A stretch of DNA of 64,000 nucleotides from positions 434,001 to 498,000 of the forward strand of contig NZ_QSTA01000001.1 of the NCBI RefSeq assembly GCF_003438075.1. Reading direction: 5' to 3'. Under the pieces are notes generated by a model that saw nothing but the letters and a program-made list of their open reading frames with translations, was not told where the DNA came from and made no database searches. The position numbers were made by a program, and so were the translations under genes. Origin of the DNA: Eubacterium sp. OM08-24. GTDB lineage: Bacteria; Bacillota; Clostridia; Oscillospirales; Acutalibacteraceae. Every line of letters starts with the position of its first letter. Position 1 is the stretch's first letter. Below, one piece after another: positions 1 to 9,964 of the stretch.

Positions 1-1
1 C

Positions 2-298
2 AATTACAGACGAAAATGCGGTGAGATTGATATAATTGCCCAAAAGGGTGAATATATTATATTTACGGAAGTTAAAACGAGAGCAGAGAATTTTTGGGCA
101 AGACCCTATGAGGCAGTTGACCGCAGAAAAATTGCAAGAATAATGAAAACCGCAGCTATGTATATTGCAGAAAAACACCTCGATGCTTACTTTCGCTTTG
201 ATGTCAGCGAGGTGTTTACCGATACGCAAAGCGGTAAAGTAGTTGACATTAATTATATTGAAAATGCTTTTGAAGGAGATTCTTATGAAAGTATTTGA
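2..298 (+). CDS. YraN-like endonuclease-fold protein, 3' part
   Basis: The reading frame is open from the left edge and stops at 298, so the N-terminus lies outside the window. The visible part carries GEIDIIA followed by EVKTR, the Asp...Glu-x-Lys core of the PD-(D/E)XK nuclease-like fold of the YraN/UPF0102 family, then a helix rich in Arg and Lys. The cellular role of this family is not established. The last 14 bases overlap the start of the dipeptidase gene, which suggests translational coupling. Family call is fairly secure; function is unknown. Confidence 0.75.
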   Translation, partial: NYRRKCGEIDIIAQKGEYIIFTEVKTRAENFWARPYEAVDRRKIARIMKTAAMYIAEKHLDAYFRFDVSEVFTDTQSGKVVDINYIENAFEGDSYESI

Positions 299-1205
299 TT
301 TGCATTGCGATACATTGTATAAAGTCGTGACTTTGAGCCACGACTTTTCTTGTTCTGATTTTGATGTGCAGACTGATGTGGATTTTGACAAATATTTGCA
401 GTGTTTTGCAGTATGGGTACCCGATGATTTAAGTGTGAAACAGGGCAGGTCGCTTTTTGACAAAGCTAAAAGCACACTAATACAGGAATGTAAAAAATAT
501 GATATTAAATTAATTAATTCGCTTAAAGAAATAAAGAAAAGTAATTGCAAAAAACTTGGTATGTTTACTCTTGAAAATTGTAAGATTATTGACAACGATA
601 TTTCGTATATAAAATATCTTGCAGAGTCAAATATAAAAATTGCTACCCTTACTTGGAATGACAAAAACTGTATAGGCGACGGCGCTATGGTACAAAATCC
701 GACAGGCATTACCGAGTTTGGAAAGAGAGCGGTTTGTGAAATTGAAAATCAAGGCATTGTCATTGATGTATCACACGCAAGCGATAAACTGTTTTATGAT
801 GTATGTGAAATTGCTGCAAAGCCGTTTATAGCCACCCACTCAAACTCAAGGTCGGTGACTGCGCACAGGCGAAATCTAACTGACGAGCAGGCTAAGATTA
901 TATTTGAAAATGGCGGGATAGTCGGACTTAATTTTCACAATGCCTTTCTCAATAACGAGCCTGAAAAGGCGAGCATTGATGATATTGTAAAGCACGCAGA
1001 ACATTTTTTGTCACTCGGCGGAGAAAACAGCTTGTGCCTTGGCGGTGACTTTGACGGTGGAAATTTGCCGAGAGATATTGAGAATAACAGAAATCTTTAT
1101 GATATTTATAATATTTTCCTGCAAAAAAACTACTCAAAAGCCATAATTGATAAAATTTTTTATGAAAATGCAGTTAATTTCTTTGAAAACTTTGACATTT
1201 GCTAA
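285..1205 (+). CDS. membrane (renal-type) dipeptidase, peptidase M19
   Basis: Predicted zinc dipeptidase of the M19 family, 306 residues, which cleaves short peptides. HCD at residues 7-9 supplies His and Asp metal ligands, Glu97 in TLEN is the likely bridging ligand, and the later VSHAS and THSNSRS stretches and GGDFDG near the end are conserved family positions. The frame is open back to 243, but I place the start at 285 because GAAGGAGAT lies just upstream and MKVFDLHCDT is the family's usual N-terminus. I see no signal peptide, so it is probably cytoplasmic. It overlaps the end of the YraN-like gene and ends just inside the thrC promoter region. Confidence 0.88.
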   Translation: MKVFDLHCDTLYKVVTLSHDFSCSDFDVQTDVDFDKYLQCFAVWVPDDLSVKQGRSLFDKAKSTLIQECKKYDIKLINSLKEIKKSNCKKLGMFTLENCKIIDNDISYIKYLAESNIKIATLTWNDKNCIGDGAMVQNPTGITEFGKRAVCEIENQGIVIDVSHASDKLFYDVCEIAAKPFIATHSNSRSVTAHRRNLTDEQAKIIFENGGIVGLNFHNAFLNNEPEKASIDDIVKHAEHFLSLGGENSLCLGGDFDGGNLPRDIENNRNLYDIYNIFLQKNYSKAIIDKIFYENAVNFFENFDIC

Positions 1206-1220
1206 ATTATGTAGTAAAAT
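1192..1220 (+). promoter_or_regulatory. promoter of thrC
   Basis: TTGACA (1192-1197), a 17-base spacer and TAAAAT (1215-1220). It overlaps the last codons of the dipeptidase gene, so thrC has its own start of transcription. Confidence 0.7.
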
Positions 1221-1257
1221 GTACCTTGTGTAAAGCAACTCTGAAAGGAAGATTTAT

Positions 1258-2769
1258 ATGTTGTATAACAGTACTCAAAATGCTGCCGAGGTAGTATCGG
1301 CTGCTCAGGCTATTGCCCAGGGTATTTCTAAGGATGGCGGTCTTTTTGTACCACAGGAGTTTCCTAAGTATTCCGCAGAAACATTCAACGAGCTTTTAAA
1401 GCTGGACTATAAGGGCAGAGCAAAAAAAGTTTTCGCTGATTTTCTTTCTGATTTTACAGAAGAAGAAATCAACGATTGTGTTGAAAATGCCTACACAAAA
1501 GAGAAGTTCGGCAGTGATAATCCTGCTCCGTTGGCTTACGCAAAGCTCAATGGTAAGGAGCTTAATATTCTTGAACTCTGGCATGGCCCTACTTGCGCAT
1601 TCAAGGATATGGCACTCCAGATTCTTCCTCATTTTCTTACTAAATCTCTTAAAAAGACATATGACGGCAAAGACGCAGTAATTCTTGTTGCTACTTCAGG
1701 CGACACAGGCAAGGCTGCTCTTGAAGGCTTTAAAGATGTTGACCATACAAAAATTATCGTTTTCTATCCTGTTGACGGTGTAAGCCCAATGCAGAAACAC
1801 CAGATGAACACACAGGAAGGAAACAATGTTACCGTTTGCGCTATCAAGGGGAACTTTGATGATGCACAGACAGGCGTAAAGAAAATCTTTACAACTCCTG
1901 AAATTTCAGCAAAACTCGAGGCTAACAATATGCTTTTCAGTTCTGCAAACTCAATTAACTGGGGCAGACTTCTTCCACAGATTGTTTACTATATTTCAGC
2001 ATATTGCGATCTCGTTAATGCAGGCAAAATCGCTATGGGAGATAAGATTAATGTTGTAGTTCCGACCGGTAACTTCGGTAATATCCTTGCATCATATTAC
2101 GCAAGTATTATGGGACTCCCAATCAACAAATTTATCTGTGCGTCAAACTCAAACAATGTTCTTTCTGATTTTATCAAGACAGGTGTTTATGACAAAAACA
2201 GACATTTCTACACAACAATTTCACCATCAATGGATATTCTCGTATCAAGCAACCTCGAAAGACTTCTTTATAAGCTCGCAGGCAACAATGCTGACACAAC
2301 AAAGGAGCTTATGACAGCACTCAAAACTGTTGGCAAGTATGAGGTTTCTGATGAAATCAAGGCTGAAATCAAGTCAAAATTCTTCGGCGGTTTCTGCGAT
2401 GATGAGCAGACAAAGGCTACAATCAAAGCTTTGTTTGATACAGATAACTACCTTTGTGATACTCATACAGCAGTTGCTGTTAATGTATATGAGCAGTATG
2501 TTGAGCAGACAGGCGACACAACTCCATCTGTAATCGCATCAACTGCAAGCCCATACAAGTTCTCTAAGGCAGTGCTTGAGGCTGTTTCTGACGGCACAAA
2601 CCTCCCTGAGAATGAATTTGATATGGTTGAAAAGCTCTTTGAAGTATCAAACGCTCCTGTTCCGGCTCCACTTGCAGCACTTAAGGATAAAAAGGCTCGT
2701 TTCTCAGATGTTACAGAGGTTAATTCTATGCCTCAGTATGTTCTTGATGCACTTAACATTAAGGAATGA
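1258..2769 (+). CDS. thrC: threonine synthase
   Basis: PLP enzyme that converts O-phosphohomoserine to threonine, the last step of threonine synthesis. The 503-residue length and N-terminal motif (YNSTQN) fit the long bacterial class. Lys116 in AFKDMALQ is the expected Schiff-base lysine; TSGDTGKAALEGF and PTGNFGNI are phosphate/PLP-binding loops. GAAAGGAAG precedes the ATG. The stop overlaps the start of the phosphoesterase gene by four bases (ATGA), so the two are probably coupled. Threonine made here is also the substrate of the IlvA-type lyase at 18-19 kb. Confidence 0.96.
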   Translation: MLYNSTQNAAEVVSAAQAIAQGISKDGGLFVPQEFPKYSAETFNELLKLDYKGRAKKVFADFLSDFTEEEINDCVENAYTKEKFGSDNPAPLAYAKLNGKELNILELWHGPTCAFKDMALQILPHFLTKSLKKTYDGKDAVILVATSGDTGKAALEGFKDVDHTKIIVFYPVDGVSPMQKHQMNTQEGNNVTVCAIKGNFDDAQTGVKKIFTTPEISAKLEANNMLFSSANSINWGRLLPQIVYYISAYCDLVNAGKIAMGDKINVVVPTGNFGNILASYYASIMGLPINKFICASNSNNVLSDFIKTGVYDKNRHFYTTISPSMDILVSSNLERLLYKLAGNNADTTKELMTALKTVGKYEVSDEIKAEIKSKFFGGFCDDEQTKATIKALFDTDNYLCDTHTAVAVNVYEQYVEQTGDTTPSVIASTASPYKFSKAVLEAVSDGTNLPENEFDMVEKLFEVSNAPVPAPLAALKDKKARFSDVTEVNSMPQYVLDALNIKE

Positions 2770-3455
2770 GTTTATTTGCGATAGCTGACCTGCATTTGTC
2801 GCTTGGTGAAGATAAGCCAATGGATATTTTTGCAGGCTGGGACAACTATGTTGAAAGGCTCACAAAGAACTGGAAAGCTCTTGTTACCGAAAATGACACT
2901 GTTGTGATTGCAGGAGATATTTCCTGGGCAATGAAGCTTGAACAAACATATACCGATTTTAAATATATAGATGATCTGCCCGGAAAGAAAATTCTTCTCA
3001 AGGGCAATCATGATTATTGGTGGGGAACTAAAAGTAAAATTGATAAATTTCTCGACAATAATAAGCTCAATTCGATAAATATTCTCTTTAATAATACATA
3101 TGAGTGCGGCGAGTTTGCGCTTTGCGGCACAAGGGGATGGTTTCTCGAAAATGAGTCTGACGCTGATATTAAGGTGCTTAACCGTGAGGTAGGCAGACTT
3201 GAAATGTCGATTTCAGAGGCAGAAAAAACAGGACTTGAGCCTGTGGTTTTTCTGCACTATCCGCCTGTCTACGGCAACACCGAATGTAGCGAAATTATGA
3301 ATGTATTATTAAAACACAATATTAAAAAATGTTACTATGGTCACATACACGGCAAGGCAAATATGCGCTATGCCGTTGAGGGTGATTATAAAGGTATAAA
3401 TTTTAAGCTGATCTCTTGCGATCGACTCGCATTTATGCCTGTTTTAGTACGATAA
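2766..3455 (+). CDS. calcineurin-like metallophosphoesterase
   Basis: A 229-residue two-metal phosphoesterase. The metal-binding motifs appear in order: ADLHL near the start, GDISWA, GNHDYWW, HYPP and YGHIHG near the end. The real substrate cannot be told from sequence. It overlaps thrC by four bases and is followed by the promoter of tig. No signal peptide or membrane segment is visible, so it should be cytoplasmic. Confidence 0.9.
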   Translation: MSLFAIADLHLSLGEDKPMDIFAGWDNYVERLTKNWKALVTENDTVVIAGDISWAMKLEQTYTDFKYIDDLPGKKILLKGNHDYWWGTKSKIDKFLDNNKLNSINILFNNTYECGEFALCGTRGWFLENESDADIKVLNREVGRLEMSISEAEKTGLEPVVFLHYPPVYGNTECSEIMNVLLKHNIKKCYYGHIHGKANMRYAVEGDYKGINFKLISCDRLAFMPVLVR

Positions 3456-3479
3456 TAAGCATAAATTTGCTTTTGAGTA

Positions 3480-3508
3480 TTGGCAAAATCAAATATGTGT
3501 GTTATAAT
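3480..3508 (+). promoter_or_regulatory. promoter of tig-clpP-clpX
   Basis: TTGGCA (3480-3485), a 17-base spacer and TATAAT (3503-3508), about 55 bases ahead of the tig start codon. Confidence 0.7.
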
Positions 3509-3563
3509 AAACTAATTCTGATTATATTTGTATAATAAATTCAAATTTGGAGGATTTTTAAAA

Positions 3564-4841
3564 ATGGCATTAAAAGAAAGCAAAAAACTTGAGCAGGCTA
3601 ATTCATACGAATTAGTTGTTACAGTTGACGGAGAAACTTTTGAGAAAGCACTTAACACTGTTTATAAGAAGGAAGTTAAGAAGATTAATGTTCCCGGTTT
3701 CAGAAAGGGTAAAGCTCCACGCCATGTTATCGAGAAAATGTATGGCAAAGAAGTATTCTATGATGACGCTATGCAGGATTGCTATCCTGAGGCTCTTTAC
3801 AACGCAGCTGAAGAGGCTGGCGTAAAGATTGTAGCTGTTGAGTCAATCGAAGTTACAGAGGTTGAAAACGGCTTTACATTTAAGGCTAATATCATTGTTG
3901 AGCCTGATATGGAAATCAACAACTACCTCGGCATTGAGGTTACAAAGAAGTCAACAGAAGTTACCGACGAGCTTATTGACGAGGAAATCGAGAAAGTCCG
4001 TGACCGTAACTCAAGAATGGTTACTGTTGAGGACAGACCTGTTGCTAACGGCGACATCGCAGTAATCGACTTTGAGGGCTTTGTTGACGGCGTTGCATTT
4101 GACGGCGGTAAGGCTGAAAACTACAACCTCACTATCGGTTCAGGCAACTTTATCCCCGGTTTTGAGGAGCAGATTATCGGTCACAACACTGATGAAGAAT
4201 TCTCAATCAATGTTAAGTTCCCGGAAGAGTATCAGGCTGAGGAGCTTGCAGGCAAGGATGCTGAGTTTAAGATTAAACTCCATGAGATTAAGGCTAAGGA
4301 ACTCCCTGAGGTTGACGACGAATTTGTAAAGGATGTTTCCGAGAAAGAGACTGTTGCCGAGTACAGAGATGAGCTTAAGGAAACTATCGCTGCCCGTCTT
4401 GCAGATGAGGCTGAAAAAGATAAAGATAACCAGATTGCAGAAAAGCTTATTGAGCTTCTTGAGGGCGAAATCCCACAGGCTATGTATGACAATCAGGTAA
4501 ATGAAATGGTTAGAGATTTTGAGATGAGAATCCGTTCACAGGGCATTGATATGAACACATATCTCCAGTATATGGGAATTGACCTTGACGGCTTAAAGAA
4601 GATGTACGCTGACGAGGCTAAGAAGAGAGTTCAGTTAAGACTTGCTCTTGAAACAATCTCTAAGAAAGAAAACATTGAAGTTACAGATGCTGACCTTGAC
4701 GAGGCTTACAACAAGATGGCTGAGGCTTACAAGGTTGATGTTGAAACAGTTAAGGGTGCAGTTCCTGCTGAAACACTTTCAATTGATGTTAAGGCTGAAA
4801 AGGCTCTTAATATGGTTAAGGACAGCGCAGTTGTTAAATAA
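3564..4841 (+). CDS. tig: trigger factor
   Basis: Ribosome-bound chaperone and peptidyl-prolyl isomerase that meets nascent chains at the exit tunnel. Start placed at 3564 (MALKES), behind TTGGAGG at 3548-3553, giving 425 residues; the upstream in-frame ATG at 3528 lacks a proper site. The N-terminal domain carries the ribosome-docking signature GFRKGKAP, then an FKBP-type domain (GDIAVIDFEGFVDG to FEEQIIG), then the helical C-terminal domain. It heads the classic tig-clpP-clpX order. Confidence 0.96.
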   Translation: MALKESKKLEQANSYELVVTVDGETFEKALNTVYKKEVKKINVPGFRKGKAPRHVIEKMYGKEVFYDDAMQDCYPEALYNAAEEAGVKIVAVESIEVTEVENGFTFKANIIVEPDMEINNYLGIEVTKKSTEVTDELIDEEIEKVRDRNSRMVTVEDRPVANGDIAVIDFEGFVDGVAFDGGKAENYNLTIGSGNFIPGFEEQIIGHNTDEEFSINVKFPEEYQAEELAGKDAEFKIKLHEIKAKELPEVDDEFVKDVSEKETVAEYRDELKETIAARLADEAEKDKDNQIAEKLIELLEGEIPQAMYDNQVNEMVRDFEMRIRSQGIDMNTYLQYMGIDLDGLKKMYADEAKKRVQLRLALETISKKENIEVTDADLDEAYNKMAEAYKVDVETVKGAVPAETLSIDVKAEKALNMVKDSAVVK

Positions 4842-4900
4842 TTGAATATTTAACTGTTTTTTGTTAATTACTATTTACTATAATGAAAGGTTATGATCAA

Positions 4901-5482
4901 ATGGCATTAGTACCATATGTACTTGAACAGACAAGTAGAGGCGAACGCTCATATGACATCTATTCAAGACTTCTTAATGACAGAATTGTTATGCTCACAG
5001 AAGAAGTGAACAGTGCAAGTGCAAGCGTAGTAGTAGCTCAGCTGCTCTATCTTGAAAGCCAGGATCCTACTAAGGATATTTGCCTTTATATCAATAGTCC
5101 CGGCGGCAGTGTTACAGATGGATTTGCAATATTTGATACAATGAATTACATCAAGTGTGATGTTTCCACCATCTGTATGGGTATGGCAGCAAGTATGGGC
5201 GCATTCCTCCTTGCAGCCGGTGCTAAGGGCAAGCGTCTTGCTCTTCCTAACAGCGACATTATGATTCACCAGCCGTCAGGCGGTGCTCAGGGTCAGGCAA
5301 CAGATATGGAAATTCATACAAGACATATTCTTGATATGAAACAGCGTCTTAACCAGATTCTTGCTGATAATACAGGACAGCCGATTGATGTAATTGCAAG
5401 AGATACTAACAGAGATAACTTTATGACTGCTCAGCAGGCTCTTGAATACGGACTTATCGATAAGGTTATTGAAAAAAGATAA
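4901..5482 (+). CDS. clpP: ATP-dependent Clp protease proteolytic subunit
   Basis: Serine protease that forms the tetradecameric chamber fed by ClpX. With the start at 4901 the protein is 193 residues and begins [19 protein letters not shown], as the family does. An in-frame ATG at 4883 overlaps the AAAGG (4886-4890) that serves the 4901 start, so I reject it. The catalytic triad is Ser98 (MAASMGAF), His123 (IHQPSGG) and Asp172 (RDTNRDNF). It sits between tig and clpX. Confidence 0.97.
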   Translation: MALVPYVLEQTSRGERSYDIYSRLLNDRIVMLTEEVNSASASVVVAQLLYLESQDPTKDICLYINSPGGSVTDGFAIFDTMNYIKCDVSTICMGMAASMGAFLLAAGAKGKRLALPNSDIMIHQPSGGAQGQATDMEIHTRHILDMKQRLNQILADNTGQPIDVIARDTNRDNFMTAQQALEYGLIDKVIEKR

Positions 5483-5497
5483 GGTGAGGAAATCTTA

Positions 5498-6826
5498 ATG
5501 GCAAACAAAAACAATGAAAAAGAAATATACTGCTCTTTTTGCGGAAAGCCACAAGAATTAGTTGGCCGTCTTATTGCAGGCAACGGCGTATATATCTGCG
5601 ACCAGTGCGTTGATTTGTGTATGAATATTCTTGAGCAGACAGAGGAGCTTGAGAATACGGCTGTTGATGCAGAGCTTGCTAAAAAAGATGACGCTGATTC
5701 TATTCCAAAGCTGCTCAAGCCTAAGGAAATCAAAGAAATTCTTGACGAATATGTTATAGGTCAGGATGCCGCAAAGGTTACGCTCAGTGTTGCAGTTTAT
5801 AATCACTACAAGAGAGTGTTTTCAAACGAAACTGATGTTGATTTTTCAAAAAGTAATGTTCTTTTGCTCGGCCCGACAGGCGTAGGTAAAACTTTGCTTG
5901 CTCAAACCCTTGCAAAAGCGCTTGATGTTCCGTTTGCCATTGCAGATGCCACCACACTTACAGAGGCCGGCTATGTTGGCGAAGATGTAGAAAACATCTT
6001 GTTAAAACTCATTCAGGCTGCCGATTTTGATATTGAAAAAGCAGAGCGTGGCATTATCTATATTGATGAAATAGATAAAATTGCTCGCAAGTCTGAAAAC
6101 CCCTCTATTACTCGTGATGTAAGCGGTGAGGGCGTTCAGCAGGCATTACTCAAGATTATTGAGGGTACTGTTTCTAATGTGCCTCCTCAGGGTGGCAGAA
6201 AACACCCACAGCAGGAATTTTTGCAGATTAACACTAAAAATATTCTGTTTATCTGCGGTGGTGCTTTTGACGGTCTTGAAAAGATTGTTACAAAGCGCAA
6301 GGGTTCATCTGTAATCGGTTTTGAATCATTTATTCAGGACAAAAAAGAACTTGATGAAACCTACTGGATGAAAGATGTTACTGCGCATGATCTTGTTAAA
6401 TACGGCATAATTCCTGAGCTTATCGGCAGACTTCCTGTTATAACCGCTCTCAGCGGTCTTGATACCGAGGCTCTTGTGCAGATTCTTACCGTTCCTAAAA
6501 ACTCAATCGTTCAGCAGTATAAAAAACTCTTTGAGCTTGATAATGTTGAACTTGTCTTTGAGGAGGATGCTTTAAAGGCTGTTGCTAAAAAGGCGCAGGA
6601 GCAGAGAACAGGCGCAAGAGGACTTAGAGGAATTATGGAGGGAATACTCACTAACCTTATGTTTGAGATTCCGTCTGACCCTACTATTGAAAGGGTAACA
6701 ATCACGGAAAAGGTTGTAACCGAGGGCAGTGAGCCTGAACTTCTCAGAAACGAAGATAAGGCGGCTGTTTCAATAAACTTAAAACAAGATGCAAAGAAGC
6801 GTCAAAAACGAAGCACAGCTTCTTAA
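5498..6826 (+). CDS. clpX: ATP-dependent Clp protease ATP-binding subunit ClpX
   Basis: AAA+ unfoldase that passes substrates to ClpP; 442 residues. The N-terminal zinc-binding domain has Cys12, Cys15, Cys34 and Cys37; Walker A is GPTGVGKT (125-132); Walker B is YIDEIDKI; the sensor regions follow. [10 protein letters not shown] and [11 protein letters not shown] are pore and ClpP-loop regions conserved in ClpX. It starts 15 bases after clpP and is closed by a strong terminator. Confidence 0.97.
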   Translation: MANKNNEKEIYCSFCGKPQELVGRLIAGNGVYICDQCVDLCMNILEQTEELENTAVDAELAKKDDADSIPKLLKPKEIKEILDEYVIGQDAAKVTLSVAVYNHYKRVFSNETDVDFSKSNVLLLGPTGVGKTLLAQTLAKALDVPFAIADATTLTEAGYVGEDVENILLKLIQAADFDIEKAERGIIYIDEIDKIARKSENPSITRDVSGEGVQQALLKIIEGTVSNVPPQGGRKHPQQEFLQINTKNILFICGGAFDGLEKIVTKRKGSSVIGFESFIQDKKELDETYWMKDVTAHDLVKYGIIPELIGRLPVITALSGLDTEALVQILTVPKNSIVQQYKKLFELDNVELVFEEDALKAVAKKAQEQRTGARGLRGIMEGILTNLMFEIPSDPTIERVTITEKVVTEGSEPELLRNEDKAAVSINLKQDAKKRQKRSTAS

Positions 6827-6842
6827 AGTATTGTAAATAATT

Positions 6843-6879
6843 AAAGCTGTATTGCCGAAAAAACAATACAGCTTTTTTT
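6843..6879 (+). terminator. terminator after clpX
   Basis: Twelve-base perfect stem (AAAGCTGTATTG with CAATACAGCTTT), loop CCGAAAAAA, ending in a run of seven T. It separates tig-clpP-clpX from lon. Confidence 0.85.
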
Positions 6880-6923
6880 GATTAGATTTAATTGTGAAAT
6901 AAATTATGATGGGAGGATAGAAA

Positions 6924-9326
6924 ATGGACGATAGAAACGATAATTTAATACTTTTGCCCGTTCTGCCACTCAGAGGACTTGTTGTTTTCCCAAAGGCACT
7001 CATCCATTTTGATGTTGGAAGAAAAAAGAGCATCAGCGCAATTAATGCAGCTATGAAAAACGATCAGCTTATCTTTCTTGTTACTCAGAAAGATGCCGCT
7101 GAAAATGACCCCGATATTACTAAGTGCTATTCAACAGGTGTAGTTGCAAAAATTGTGCAGGTTATAAAACAGCCCGATAATTCCACAAGAGTTGTAATTG
7201 AGGGAAAATTCAGAGCAGGAATAGTTACTCCTGTTTTTTCTCAGGATTGCCTTATGGCTGAAGTCGAGCCTTATCCTGATAAAAAATTCAAGCATACTTC
7301 CGAACAGTTCGGCTTAATGCGAGCTGTAAGACTCGAATTTGAAAACTATGTCAAGGTAGCTCCTCGAGTACCTAATGATATTATATTTAAGGTTGCCTCT
7401 TGTAAGTCTTGCGGTGAGCTTGCAGACTACATAGCTGACAACATTGTGCTTGATTATCAGGCAAAGCAAACTATTCTTGAGGAACTCGACCAAACCGAGC
7501 GACTTGATATGTTGCTTGACATTCTTATAAATGAAACCTATATTCTTTCTATTGAAAAGGATATTGTTCAGAAAGCAAGAGATAGAATCGAAGATAATCA
7601 GCGAGATTATTTTCTTAGAGAACAGAAGAAGATTATTGAGGAAGAACTTGGCGAGGACGATAATCCGTCTGCCGAGGCGGAGGCATATGCTGAAAGAATA
7701 TATGCTTTAGGTCTTGCCGAGGAATCAGAAAATGCGCTTATCAAAGAGTGCAAAAAGCTGATGCGTATGCCGTACGGAAGCCAGGAGGCATCTGTTATCA
7801 GAACTTATCTTGACACAGTGCTTGACCTCCCGTGGAACACAGCTACCAAAGATAAAATTTCCGTTACCAAGTTAAGAAAAGAACTTGATAAATCGCATTT
7901 TGGACTTGCAAAAATAAAAGAAAGAATTATCGAACAGCTTGCTGTTGCAAAGTTGAGAGGCTCACAGGATGGACAAATTATTTGTTTTGCAGGCCCTCCC
8001 GGTGTTGGTAAAACATCTATTGCTCAGTCAATAGCGAAAGCAATCGGCAGAAAAAGTCAGCGAATAGCTCTCGGCGGTGTGCGTGACGAGGCTGAAATCA
8101 GAGGTCACAGAAGAACCTATATCGGCTCAATTCCTGGCAGAATTATGACTGCAATTCAGAATGCCGGTTCAAACAATCCTGTGCTTATTCTCGATGAAAT
8201 TGACAAGCTGGCAAGTGATTACAAAGGAGATCCTACCTCTGCGTTACTTGAGGTTCTTGATTCCGAGCAAAATAATAAGTTCGTAGATCACTATATTGAC
8301 ATTCCTTTTGATTTGTCAAATGTAATGTTTATTACAACTGCTAACGATGTATCTCAAATTCCTGCACCGTTGCGTGACCGAATGGAAATCATTGAGCTTG
8401 ACAGCTACACAAGAGAAGAAAAGTTTAATATTGCTAAAAAGCATCTTGTGCCAAAGCAAATTGAAAAGTGCGGATTTACTTCAAAGGAAGTTAAGTTTAC
8501 TCAGTCTGCACTGTATTTTCTCATTGATTTTTATACCCGAGAGGCAGGCGTTCGTACGCTTGAGAGATTAATCGGAAATATTTTGCGTAAATGCGCTGTA
8601 AAAAAGCTCGAGGAAGAACAGGAAACATTTAAAATTACAGATAAAGAAGTTCTCGAAATGCTTGGACATAAAAAGTTTACAACCGATAAATTATCTGCAA
8701 AGGACGAAATCGGTACAGTAAACGGACTTGCTTGGACAAGCGTTGGCGGCGAGCTTTTGCCTATTGAAGTTGCTGTAATGGAGGGTACGGGTAAACTTGA
8801 GCTTACCGGTTCGCTCGGCGATGTAATGCAGGAGTCGGCAAAGGCGGCAGTAACCTGCATAAGAAGTCATGCAAATTCACTTGGTATAAATCCGCAGTTC
8901 TATAAAAATAAAGATATTCATATTCACGCTCCCGAGGGTGCTGTACCGAAGGACGGCCCGTCGGCGGGTATTACAATGGCAACAGCTATTTACTCTGCTT
9001 TAACGGGAAAGCCTGTAAAGCGTGATGTAGCTATGACAGGTGAAATTACCCTTAGAGGCAATGTAATGCCAATAGGCGGCTTAAAAGAGAAAAGTATGGC
9101 GGCATATAAATCTGGAATTAAAACCGTTATTATTCCTAAGGAAAACGAGGCTGACCTTGAGGAGATAGATCCTGTTGTAAAGGAAAAGCTCAGCTTTATT
9201 CCTGTTACAAGTTTTTCGCAGGTAGTCCCGATTGCAATAGTTGATGTACCTGTAATTTCAGAAAAGCAATGGAACGCAGTTGCCGATAATACGGTAACTA
9301 CCAAATCGGAAAACATCCGACAGTAG
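6924..9326 (+). CDS. lon: ATP-dependent protease Lon
   Basis: Cytosolic AAA+ serine protease that degrades damaged and regulatory proteins; 800 residues, the normal length. The N-terminal substrate-binding domain starts LILLPVLPLRGLVVFP; Walker A is GPPGVGKT at about residue 356; Walker B is ILDEIDKL; the Ser-Lys dyad lies in PKDGPSAG (Ser at about 678) and the later GGLKEKSMAA stretch. GGGAGG at 6911-6916 sets the start. engB follows after 11 bases, so the two are cotranscribed, as in many Firmicutes. Confidence 0.97.
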   Translation: MDDRNDNLILLPVLPLRGLVVFPKALIHFDVGRKKSISAINAAMKNDQLIFLVTQKDAAENDPDITKCYSTGVVAKIVQVIKQPDNSTRVVIEGKFRAGIVTPVFSQDCLMAEVEPYPDKKFKHTSEQFGLMRAVRLEFENYVKVAPRVPNDIIFKVASCKSCGELADYIADNIVLDYQAKQTILEELDQTERLDMLLDILINETYILSIEKDIVQKARDRIEDNQRDYFLREQKKIIEEELGEDDNPSAEAEAYAERIYALGLAEESENALIKECKKLMRMPYGSQEASVIRTYLDTVLDLPWNTATKDKISVTKLRKELDKSHFGLAKIKERIIEQLAVAKLRGSQDGQIICFAGPPGVGKTSIAQSIAKAIGRKSQRIALGGVRDEAEIRGHRRTYIGSIPGRIMTAIQNAGSNNPVLILDEIDKLASDYKGDPTSALLEVLDSEQNNKFVDHYIDIPFDLSNVMFITTANDVSQIPAPLRDRMEIIELDSYTREEKFNIAKKHLVPKQIEKCGFTSKEVKFTQSALYFLIDFYTREAGVRTLERLIGNILRKCAVKKLEEEQETFKITDKEVLEMLGHKKFTTDKLSAKDEIGTVNGLAWTSVGGELLPIEVAVMEGTGKLELTGSLGDVMQESAKAAVTCIRSHANSLGINPQFYKNKDIHIHAPEGAVPKDGPSAGITMATAIYSALTGKPVKRDVAMTGEITLRGNVMPIGGLKEKSMAAYKSGIKTVIIPKENEADLEEIDPVVKEKLSFIPVTSFSQVVPIAIVDVPVISEKQWNAVADNTVTTKSENIRQ

Positions 9327-9337
9327 GGGTGAGGTAA

Positions 9338-9928
9338 ATGAATTTTAACGAAGTACAATTTGAATTTGCCGCCGGCACAAAAGAGCAATTACCAAAGTCC
9401 GATATGCCTGAAATTGTTTTTTCGGGACATTCAAATGTCGGAAAATCCTCGCTTATCAACAAACTTGTGCAGAGAAAAGCGCTTGCCAGAGTAAGCGCAC
9501 AGCCGGGTAAAACCGCTACTATAAATTTCTATAAATTAAAGGAATTTCGTATGGTTGACCTGCCCGGTTACGGCTACGCAAAGGTTTCAAAAAACGAAAA
9601 GAAACGCTGGGCTGAACTTGTAGAGGGATATTTTGCACAGGAAAGAAATATAAAATTGATTATCCAAATTCTCGATATGCGTCATCCTCCGACAGACGAT
9701 GACCTCGAAATGGTGGATTTTCTTTACAGAAGTAATTACCCGTTTGCCGTAGTGCTTACAAAGCGTGACAAGCTGAATAAAACAAATCAAAAGCTTCAGC
9801 TTGAATACTATCAGGACATTTTCAGCACTATTGATGATTTGCCAATGATAGAGTTTTCGGCACAGGACGGATATGGCAAAGAGGAAATAAAGGCTCTTAT
9901 AGAGTCACATATTTTGCAGACCGAATAA
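9338..9928 (+). CDS. engB: ribosome biogenesis GTPase EngB/YsxC
   Basis: TRAFAC-class GTPase needed for late assembly of the large ribosomal subunit; 196 residues. G1 is GHSNVGKSS, G3 is DLPGYGYA, G4 is TKRDKL, and FSA near the end fits G5. GGGGTGAGG just before the ATG sets the start. It lies directly behind lon and about 36 bases ahead of lysA; no terminator is visible between, so lysA may share the transcript. Confidence 0.95.
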   Translation: MNFNEVQFEFAAGTKEQLPKSDMPEIVFSGHSNVGKSSLINKLVQRKALARVSAQPGKTATINFYKLKEFRMVDLPGYGYAKVSKNEKKRWAELVEGYFAQERNIKLIIQILDMRHPPTDDDLEMVDFLYRSNYPFAVVLTKRDKLNKTNQKLQLEYYQDIFSTIDDLPMIEFSAQDGYGKEEIKALIESHILQTE

Positions 9929-9964
9929 AAGGCTGCGCAAATAAATATCAGGAGGTATGAGAGA

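Noticed and set aside
949..1137. Antisense frame inside the dipeptidase gene
   Set aside because: Shadow of a well-supported gene on the other strand.
3528..3563. Upstream ATG extending trigger factor by 12 residues
   Set aside because: It overlaps the ribosome site TTGGAGG and does not fit the conserved N-terminus; start placed at 3564.
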